Assembly: GCA_016840165.1 (NCBI GenBank)
Contig: JAEOSU010000038.1
Span: forward strand, 25,816-89,815
DNA from: Promethearchaeota archaeon
GTDB taxonomy: Archaea > Asgardarchaeota > Lokiarchaeia > Sigyniarchaeales > SOKP01
Direction of reading: 5' to 3'
Length of the DNA: 64,000 bases
Shown here: positions 35,247 through 42,115 of the stretch, one piece after another
Position numbering within the stretch: position 1 is the first letter of the stretch
How the letters are laid out: each line of letters begins with the position of its first letter
Position numbers and translations under genes: made by a program
Notes under the pieces: model-generated
What the model saw: only the letters and a program-made list of their open reading frames with translations
Databases searched by the model: none
What the model was told of the DNA's origin: nothing

Positions 35247-35828
35247 ATGTCGCAATCTAATATTATAATAAAATTAAAAAATGATGCAGAAGCGGTATAT
35301 GCATTTCCAAATAAGAAAAAGGAATTTTTCATTGATTTATTCAATGCGAGTCCAAATTATTTACCTCAAGCAAAAATAAGAATTGAAGGTCCTCCCGAAG
35401 TTAAAATGCTTGTGAAATCTGAATGGTATGGAGGTGTACCGGCTGGACAATCCAAAAGACGCCTATATAGTATTATTCCAAAAGAAGAAGGAATATTTCA
35501 ATTTACTGCCTCTCTCACTAGTAAAACAAGACCAATAATCGATATCCCTTTCGAGGTAAGGGTAGGGAACGTTGCTGTGACTCCATTATTATCAAAACCT
35601 CCAACAACACCAAACGCTACTAAAGTAATGCAGAAAATCAACTGTCCTTACTGTCACGAATTAATTGACGATGATGCGTCTTTTTGTCCCCATTGTGGCT
35701 CAAGTATTCAACAAAAATTGGAGGAATCTAAAAAGGATGGAAAGGATACTAAGTTTTGTACAAAATGCGGCACCGAGCTTCCCATAGATGCAAAATTCTG
35801 TGCTAAATGTGGCACTAAATTAAAATAA
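35247..35828 (+). CDS. Beta-sandwich domain protein with two C-terminal zinc ribbons
   Basis: I start at ATG 35247 because the TATA box lies inside the longer track ORF. The protein is then 193 aa. Residues about 1-110 form a beta-rich domain (PQAKIRIEGPPEVKMLVKSEW) like an immunoglobulin/Big-type fold. A linker follows, then two zinc ribbons: CPYC ... CPHCG and FCTKCG ... FCAKCG. The double zinc ribbon resembles the 94-aa protein at 5227. A binding or scaffold role is likely, with no enzymatic motif. Confidence 0.7.
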   Translation: MSQSNIIIKLKNDAEAVYAFPNKKKEFFIDLFNASPNYLPQAKIRIEGPPEVKMLVKSEWYGGVPAGQSKRRLYSIIPKEEGIFQFTASLTSKTRPIIDIPFEVRVGNVAVTPLLSKPPTTPNATKVMQKINCPYCHELIDDDASFCPHCGSSIQQKLEESKKDGKDTKFCTKCGTELPIDAKFCAKCGTKLK

Positions 35829-35985
35829 ATACCTCTAATCTTTATTTTTATTGTTTACTGCTTTCATCACTAATTAAAATGACGCCAGAGTGTTTTCTCT
35901 AGAAATATAGAATAATATTTTTAAGCGAAAATAATATTATAGTCTGATATATACTGGGATTTTATAATTCATTTCAAAATTCAAT

Positions 35986-38178
35986 TTGAAATCTGATATG
36001 AAACTAACAAACCTAAAAATTAATGATTTTTTTAATGAAATTGATAAATTCACATTTTTGGTAGGCGCTGGATGTTCTATTGACAGTCCTTCTAACCTTC
36101 CTGCTGGTTTTGCGATGATGGAAGCCTTAATTGAACATACATGCCATCAATCAGAGTGGAAAGGTATTATTGAGCTTATGAAATCGGGACAATTGCGATT
36201 TGAAACCCTCGTTGAGATTATACGAGATCAATTAGATCCCACGCTTGAACTCATTGATTTCTATGGAATGTGCGATAAACCAAATATTCAACATTTTTTC
36301 TTAGCTGATATGTTAATAAAAGGTCATTTTGTAATGACCACTAATTTCGATCATTTGATTGAATATGCCCTAAATCATTCAGGTATACCTTTAGGAGATA
36401 TTGTTCCGATAATAACTAGAGAAGATTTTGAAAGATATACTGACCCTTATGAGTTACTAAATCAAGGAAAGAAGCTAGTTTATAAAGTTCATGGCTCTCC
36501 TACGAACTTAATAACTAAACAATCCACAAAAGATTCTTTAATAGCTACAATTCAGGCTTTTGGTTCAAATAAAGAAGCAGAAAACGTTTTTCAACTTGAA
36601 TCATTTAAACAACCTGCATTTGAAAACATCACTAAAGAACGTTCATTAGTTGTTATTGGATATTCAGGTAGCGATGACTTTGACATAGTTCCTACATTAG
36701 CAGTGTTAAGACAATTAAAGAATGTGATTTGGATTAACTATTCAAATGACATCAAAATGGGAAATGAGCAGATTTATGAGATTAATGAGAATACTTCTCA
36801 ATCATTAAATAAACTGGATTTGAATTTGAAAAAAGTAGTCCAGATCCTCTTAAAAATATGGCAGGCTCGAAATACTGAACATGTTTATTTAGTTAATGTC
36901 AATACATCCACTCTAGCCGAAGAGTTAATTGAATCCAAACCAAAGCTAAGTGTAGAAGACTTTTCCTTACAACCGACCGCTTATCTCAATAGAATTTATC
37001 CTGATGTAGAGGACGCTTTAAAATTCTATATACCTTACAAAATATATATTGATAAGGATTTATATGATAATGCTTTACCTTGTCTCAAAAAGTTACTTCG
37101 CGTTGCTGAAGATACAGATGATAAGAACTGGAAAATACTTACTCTGAATAATATTGGAGAACTTTATCATTCAATAGGAAATTATGCTGATGCTCTAACT
37201 AATTTAGAAAATGCATTGGAACTGGCTAAAAATTTAGGTAGTATATTTGGAATAAATATTAAATCCACTATCTTTAATAATTTAGCAACCGTTTATTCGA
37301 GCAGAAGAGACTATCCAGCTGCCATTAATTATTATAAGGACGCTGCGAGGATTCTTAGGCAAAATGGTAATTTGCATGGCACGATGGTTAATTTAAATAA
37401 TGTCGGAGATATTTATCGGACACAGGATCGCTTTCCTGAAGCGTTGAAATATTATGAAGAGGCATTAGATATTGCCAATCAAATTGGAGATATAAATGCT
37501 CGTGGTTTAATATTGAACAACAGTGGAACTATGTATGTCAGTCAGAGAAACTATTTAGAAGCAGAAAAACGATATAATGAAGCTTTAAAAATCTCAAAAC
37601 AATTAGGTGATAGAAGCTTAAATTCATCTTGTCTCCTTAATATCGGTAATCTAAGGCGAATCCAAGGGAATACCCAGGAAGCCTCCAGGTTATTCAATGA
37701 AGCACTTATCATAGCAGAAGAGATTGGAGATGTTGAAGCTAAATCCTCAATATTAGAGTACATTAAATTGAATAATCAACAAACTTCGGGAACACAAAAG
37801 GCACTTCTTTCTAAAGATATTGGCGTGGTAACTGAGGATATTGACTGCCATCCAAAATGGACTAATAACGATATAAAGAGTTTTATTAAAGGTTTTACCG
37901 AAGGTTTTTTTAATGAATTTCGAGATTCACTTAATTGGCAACGTATAAAAGTCGTTTATGAAGAACTCGATTCAAATACTTTTACAATCTCATCTGGTTC
38001 TCCAATAAAAGCAACGTTTCAAATATTAGAAAAAAGTAAGAAGAAAAAGATGCTTCAAATTAAATGGGAGGAGCGGAGTGACATAGCTAGGTCTGTATGG
38101 ATTGGCATAGTTAAACAATTTAGAATTGTTTTCTCAAATCCGGGGCTTAAATCCATTCAAAAATTAATAAAAAAATAA
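35986..38178 (+). CDS. SIR2-TPR protein with a C-terminal domain shared with two downstream genes
   Basis: A 730-aa protein (TTG at 35986; ATG at 35998 is also possible). Residues about 15-290 are a SIR2-type Rossmann fold: VGAGCSID, TTNFDHLIE, VHGSP with the catalytic-type His, and GYSGSDDFD. All key NAD-binding residues are retained. Residues about 340-600 hold at least five TPRs of 40 residues (e.g. NNVGDIYRTQDRFPEALKYYEEA). Residues about 617-725 form a domain that is repeated in the next two genes (IDCHPKW ... FTISSG ... LQIKWEE). The SIR2-sensor-like layout resembles NAD-depleting immune effectors, but defence is inferred. Confidence 0.85.
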   Translation: MKSDMKLTNLKINDFFNEIDKFTFLVGAGCSIDSPSNLPAGFAMMEALIEHTCHQSEWKGIIELMKSGQLRFETLVEIIRDQLDPTLELIDFYGMCDKPNIQHFFLADMLIKGHFVMTTNFDHLIEYALNHSGIPLGDIVPIITREDFERYTDPYELLNQGKKLVYKVHGSPTNLITKQSTKDSLIATIQAFGSNKEAENVFQLESFKQPAFENITKERSLVVIGYSGSDDFDIVPTLAVLRQLKNVIWINYSNDIKMGNEQIYEINENTSQSLNKLDLNLKKVVQILLKIWQARNTEHVYLVNVNTSTLAEELIESKPKLSVEDFSLQPTAYLNRIYPDVEDALKFYIPYKIYIDKDLYDNALPCLKKLLRVAEDTDDKNWKILTLNNIGELYHSIGNYADALTNLENALELAKNLGSIFGINIKSTIFNNLATVYSSRRDYPAAINYYKDAARILRQNGNLHGTMVNLNNVGDIYRTQDRFPEALKYYEEALDIANQIGDINARGLILNNSGTMYVSQRNYLEAEKRYNEALKISKQLGDRSLNSSCLLNIGNLRRIQGNTQEASRLFNEALIIAEEIGDVEAKSSILEYIKLNNQQTSGTQKALLSKDIGVVTEDIDCHPKWTNNDIKSFIKGFTEGFFNEFRDSLNWQRIKVVYEELDSNTFTISSGSPIKATFQILEKSKKKKMLQIKWEERSDIARSVWIGIVKQFRIVFSNPGLKSIQKLIKK

Positions 38179-38236
38179 TTATAAACTCTGACCTTATTAA
38201 AATACTTTTTTTAATAATAAATTATAGTGAGTAATA

Positions 38237-38563
38237 ATGATAAAGACAATTAATTGTGACCCCTTTTGGGATCCTCAAAAGATTAGAATTGCTATTAAAG
38301 CATCTTTAGAGAATTTTCTTAATATTATGAGAGAACAAAGAATATTTAATTTAGGAGAAAATACCTATTTTGAGGAAGTTCCTCCAAATGATCTTCAAAT
38401 TTCAGCAGGTGCATCATTCAGCGGTTTAGCTAAAATATTAAAGGGTTCAGAAGAGAGATACTCAGTTAAAATTCAATATGATGTGAATAGTTATATGAAT
38501 AAGTCATTATGGGAAGGTTATTTTAATATATTAGAAGACCAATTAACCAAACCTTTAGAATAA
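38237..38563 (+). CDS. Stand-alone copy of the SIR2-protein C-terminal domain (first)
   Basis: A 108-aa soluble protein that aligns to the last ~105 residues of the SIR2-TPR protein: TINCDPFWD aligns with DIDCHPKWT, DLQISAGA with TFTISSGS, and VKIQYD with LQIKWE. Predicted layout is helix, three or four strands, then a C-terminal helix containing LWEGYF. It lies 58 bp downstream of the SIR2 gene and is probably co-expressed with it. It could be a regulator, decoy or multimerisation partner. No known family. Confidence 0.7.
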   Translation: MIKTINCDPFWDPQKIRIAIKASLENFLNIMREQRIFNLGENTYFEEVPPNDLQISAGASFSGLAKILKGSEERYSVKIQYDVNSYMNKSLWEGYFNILEDQLTKPLE

Positions 38564-38648
38564 CGATTTCATTGACATAGAATACAGATAAATATTTTTT
38601 TTAGTTATTACTGACATTTAAGTCATAAAAACCGCCTAGGTAAAAACC

Positions 38649-38656
38649 TTATATAG
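38649..38656 (+). promoter_or_regulatory. TATA box for the second stand-alone copy
   Basis: TTATATAG lies about 26 bp before the ATG at 38678. This implies a leaderless transcript and an independent promoter, separate from the SIR2 gene and the first copy. Confidence 0.5.
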
Positions 38657-38677
38657 ACAATTTGTATAGATAATAAT

Positions 38678-39025
38678 ATGCCAAAAACAATAAAATGTCA
38701 CCAAGATTGGCAGATTAATCTTGTTATAGAAACTACAAAGTCAGCGGTAGAAGCTTACCTCAATGCATTAAGGGGTAGGCGAATGTTTAAATTTATTGGA
38801 GATCAATCAACTGTTACTGATGAAGCGTCCAATATCTTTACAATCGTTTCAGGTAAGCAATTTATTGGGAGATTTCAGATAATTGATGAACCAGATGGAT
38901 TAATAGTCAAAATTGATTATGAAAAGAGTGGTAAAAAGGCGAAACAATTACTTTGGAATAATATTTTTGATGTCTTAGAGAGCAACTTCACGAAATCACT
39001 AGATCAAGTGCAATCTGGAAGTTAA
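38678..39025 (+). CDS. Stand-alone copy of the SIR2-protein C-terminal domain (second)
   Basis: A 115-aa soluble protein with the same layout as its neighbour: TIKCHQDWQ at the start, IFTIVSGKQF in the middle, VKIDYEKSG and LLWNNIFDVLE at the end. The C-x-x-x-W start, SG turn and LW helix are conserved across all three copies. It has its own TATA box 26 bp upstream and so may be regulated separately. No known family is recognised. Confidence 0.7.
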   Translation: MPKTIKCHQDWQINLVIETTKSAVEAYLNALRGRRMFKFIGDQSTVTDEASNIFTIVSGKQFIGRFQIIDEPDGLIVKIDYEKSGKKAKQLLWNNIFDVLESNFTKSLDQVQSGS

Positions 39026-39335
39026 TGAAATATGTAATTACTTTTTTTTAAAATTTTATTTTCTCATACTTATTAGCAAGGGACAGGCAGAAATTATGGC
39101 TATGGAACATATATTTGTAACATTGATGGTGGGGAATTTGGAAACTCTTTCATTTAAAATAAATCTATTATCTTCTTAATAATATTCATCTATTTCCCTT
39201 TATTTTGTCATTCAATTTTAAGAGATAATTGAGTATTAATAAAAAGGTTAAAAATACTTTCGAATCTTACTTATTTCAAATTATTTATTTTACTTTGTAA
39301 CCCAAATTATTTTCATTTTAAGTAGGTGAAAAAGG
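39026..39335. other. Non-coding spacer with a possible relic of a gene
   Basis: The 310-bp spacer before purD is AT-rich. At 39077-39157 one frame gives a 26-codon open stretch with a protein-like composition (GTGRNYGYGTYICNIDGGEFG) flanked by stops; its GC content is higher than its surroundings. It has no start codon and is probably a gene relic. TTTTAAGTAGGTG just before the purD ATG is the SD region. Confidence 0.35.
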
Positions 39336-40658
39336 ATGGTTAATGTATTAATTATTGGTCATGGAGCCCGAGAACATGTCATTGCTGAAGCTTTAGTAGA
39401 AAGTGGGGCGAATTTATGGGCATTTATGAGCTTTAAAAATGCTGGTTTAGAGGACTTGAGTCAAGGAAAGATGAAAATTCATTCAGAGACCGATTTTAAA
39501 GAAATTATATCCTTTGCTAAACAGCAAAATATAGATTTTGCAGTTATTGGTCCAGAAGCTCCTTTAGTAGTAGGGATAGTAGATGCTTTAGAAAAAAGTG
39601 AGATTCCGTGCATAGGACCGAAAATTGAGGCAGCTCAAATTGAGGGCTCAAAAATATTTATGCGAAACCTATTAGATAAATATAATATCAAATCAAATGT
39701 TCAAAGTAAAGGATTCGATTCTTTGAAAGGAGTAGAAGATTACCTTAATCAAATGGGCGAGGAAAATATTGTTGTTAAACCTGATGGTCTAACAGGTGGT
39801 AAAGGTGTTAAAGTATATGGAGATCATCTTTTATCTATGAATGATATTATTAACTATTGCAAGGAATTAATCGCTAAAGGTAACTCATTTTTATTAGAGG
39901 AAAAATGTGAAGGAGAGGAATTTACACTTCAAACATTTTGTGATGGAAAAAAGGTAATTGGAACGCCCTTGGTTCAAGATCATAAAAGAGCCTATGAAGG
40001 TGATGAGGGACCTAACACTGGAGGAATGGGCAGCTATTCTATGGAAGATCATCTTATGCCTTTTATTACTAAAGCTGATATTGAAACATCTCTTAATGAC
40101 ATGCAAAAAGTAGTTTCTGCAATTAAAACGGAAACGGGAGTAAAGTATAAGGGATTTTTATATGGGCAGTTCATGAAAACGAGGAACGGGATTAAATTGA
40201 TAGAATACAATGCACGATTGGGAGATCCAGAGGCAATGAATATATTACCTCTATTAAAAACAAATTTCGTTGATATTTGTTATGGAATTATAGAGGAAAA
40301 TCTTAAGTTAGATATCGATTTCATGAATTATGCTACTGTATGCAAATACTTAGCACCCGAAGGTTATCCTGTTTCTCCTTTAAAAGATCAGCTTATTGAA
40401 ATCGATAAAAATAGAATTGAATCAACTGGAGCAAAATATTATTATGCTTCCGTTTACCGAAAAGATGGACAAGTATATACAACCACATCTCGAGCGATGG
40501 GTGTTTTAGGAATTTCAGATACTTTAGAAAAAGCAGAAGATATTTCTGAAAAGGGAGTAAAATGTATATCAGGTAAGTTATTTCATAGAAAAGATGTAGG
40601 TACAGAAAAATTATTGCAGAAAAGAATCAATCATATGAAATCAATTTTAAACCAATGA
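39336..40658 (+). CDS. purD: Phosphoribosylamine-glycine ligase (GAR synthetase)
   Basis: A 440-aa ATP-grasp enzyme of de novo purine synthesis that joins glycine to phosphoribosylamine. The N-terminal domain starts VLIIGHGAREH, then IGPEAPLVVG. ATP-grasp motifs include VVKPDGLTGGKGVKVY, GPNTGGMGSYS and EYNARLGDPEAMNILP. The C-terminal domain contains SRAMGVLGISDTLEKA. The length fits a monofunctional PurD. The gene is isolated from other pur genes here. An SD-like GTAGGTG precedes the ATG. Confidence 0.96.
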   Translation: MVNVLIIGHGAREHVIAEALVESGANLWAFMSFKNAGLEDLSQGKMKIHSETDFKEIISFAKQQNIDFAVIGPEAPLVVGIVDALEKSEIPCIGPKIEAAQIEGSKIFMRNLLDKYNIKSNVQSKGFDSLKGVEDYLNQMGEENIVVKPDGLTGGKGVKVYGDHLLSMNDIINYCKELIAKGNSFLLEEKCEGEEFTLQTFCDGKKVIGTPLVQDHKRAYEGDEGPNTGGMGSYSMEDHLMPFITKADIETSLNDMQKVVSAIKTETGVKYKGFLYGQFMKTRNGIKLIEYNARLGDPEAMNILPLLKTNFVDICYGIIEENLKLDIDFMNYATVCKYLAPEGYPVSPLKDQLIEIDKNRIESTGAKYYYASVYRKDGQVYTTTSRAMGVLGISDTLEKAEDISEKGVKCISGKLFHRKDVGTEKLLQKRINHMKSILNQ

Positions 40659-40668
40659 TTTTTTTCTT
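40659..40668 (+). terminator. T-tract terminator of purD
   Basis: A run of seven T follows the purD stop codon (TGATTTTTTTCTTG). This is a short archaeal-type terminator. Confidence 0.35.
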
Positions 40669-40753
40669 GAATTATTTTATACATTCCACTTAATATTTTA
40701 TATTTTATAATGAATAAATTATAAAAGATTGAGGATTAATTCTACGTAGTAAA

Positions 40754-41254
40754 ATGGATTGGAATAGCCGAAATGCAAAATTTAATGCACTGATAAATCA
40801 ATTATTTCATGGTAAAGGATGGAATAATAGAGCAAATGCAGCCTTAGAATTAGGACTTTTAAAAGATGCGAGAGCAGTAAATCTTCTATGTCGTGCCTTA
40901 CAATCAGAGCGAGATCCTGGGGTATTAAATAATATCATTGAAGCATTGGGAAGGATTGGAGACCCAAAGGCAACATTACGTATTATAGAAAAATTAAAGG
41001 AAGAGATTAATCATTTTAAGAATAATAGAATGCAATTTGACAAATTAAAAGTTATAATCATTATTGAAAGCTTAAAGAAAATCAAAGATAAAAGAGCATT
41101 ACCATTTATTAGCTACTTTTTGAACTCTCCGGTAGAAGAATTGAAAATTTTATCAGAACAAGCATTCGATACTATTGAACCTGATTGGCGGACTATTATT
41201 GATAAAGAACGAGAAGAAAAATCAATCCAAGATATTTTTAAAGTCAACCTATAA
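40754..41254 (+). CDS. HEAT-repeat protein
   Basis: A 166-aa soluble protein made of PBS-lyase-type HEAT repeats: WNNRANAALELGLLKDARAVNLLCRAL, DPGVLNNIIEALGRIGDPKATLRII, and further helical pairs to residue 145. Such repeats bind other proteins. It stands alone between purD and a convergent zinc/membrane protein gene. Binding partner unknown. Confidence 0.8.
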   Translation: MDWNSRNAKFNALINQLFHGKGWNNRANAALELGLLKDARAVNLLCRALQSERDPGVLNNIIEALGRIGDPKATLRIIEKLKEEINHFKNNRMQFDKLKVIIIIESLKKIKDKRALPFISYFLNSPVEELKILSEQAFDTIEPDWRTIIDKEREEKSIQDIFKVNL

Positions 41255-41271
41255 ATTTTTTACTTCTAAAT

Positions 41272-41901
41272 TTATTCGATTTTTTCATTATCTGAGAAAT
41301 ATTGTTTAAAAAACTTCTTTCCTTTTTTCATTGAATTTAATCGGCTTAAACTCATGAAATATTGTAATAAAAAGCTAATTAGCGATAAAATAATTAAGAA
41401 CCAAATAGAAATATATATTGCGGGCATTGAAATGAATAAATTTCTTGTCAAATACATGAAGATGATACCAAATACTGATATTAATAAGTTGAGTTTTATG
41501 CGATTGGACTTAACCTTAAGATTTTTAATGAGTTTATGACTCTTAAGACTTTCATAACAGCTACAACAAATCAAGGGTATTTCGATGTTAAATCTCTCCT
41601 TTAAATAAAGTTTCTGTATCACCGATAACATACGATCAATAGAGTTTCCACAGAATTTACAAATAAAAAAATGTCTTTTTGTTCTATCTATCTCAATTCT
41701 ATCGATTTCTTTTCGGGGAAAATAACAGTCATTATTAAGATAATGTTGACATGTTTTACATGTTAAAAGAATTTCCATCTGCTTTTCTTGGAGTATATTT
41801 TTATGGGGTATAGCGAAAAAGGAATAATTGGAGTGATATTGACAAATGACACGACCCTTCTCGTCAATCTCGAATGATGGTTCTATGAAAGACATCTTCA
41901 A
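41272..41901 (-). CDS. Zinc-ribbon protein with two C-terminal membrane helices
   Basis: A 209-aa protein. It has CxxC pairs: TCKTCQHYL, ICKFCGNS and CCSCYESL, giving one or two zinc sites in the first 120 residues. Two membrane helices follow (about 135-157 and 163-187) and a basic C-terminal tail (SMKKGKKFFKQYF). The zinc part faces the cytosol by the positive-inside rule. No known family. It converges on the HEAT gene. Confidence 0.55.
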   Translation of the reverse strand: MKMSFIEPSFEIDEKGRVICQYHSNYSFFAIPHKNILQEKQMEILLTCKTCQHYLNNDCYFPRKEIDRIEIDRTKRHFFICKFCGNSIDRMLSVIQKLYLKERFNIEIPLICCSCYESLKSHKLIKNLKVKSNRIKLNLLISVFGIIFMYLTRNLFISMPAIYISIWFLIILSLISFLLQYFMSLSRLNSMKKGKKFFKQYFSDNEKIE

Positions 41902-42036
41902 ATATTCTATAGTGAATATTCATATAACTATTTATCTCTAATAGGATTAAAATTGCTCACTTGCTTAAATTATAAAAAATAAGTTGCGTTTACAGATGCG
42001 TAAAATAATAAATTTCAGTATCAATATAGATCATAA

Positions 42037-42062
42037 ATCCTATTAATTTTTATTAATAGGAT
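42037..42062. promoter_or_regulatory. Inverted repeat in the upstream region of the histidine kinase gene
   Basis: ATCCTATTAAT-TTTT-ATTAATAGGAT is a perfect 11-bp inverted repeat with a 4-base centre, 54 bp before the kinase ATG. It could be an operator, or a stem-loop in the mRNA leader. It lies in the 214-bp spacer between two divergent genes. Confidence 0.4.
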
Positions 42063-42115
42063 ATAAGCATTAATATTAATGAAGTATAGATTAGAAAAAT
42101 TGAAGTAATGCGAAA

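Noticed and set aside
39077-39157. 26-codon protein-like stretch upstream of purD
   Set aside because: There is no start codon, stops flank it on both sides, and it is too short to call a gene; noted only as a possible relic in the spacer.
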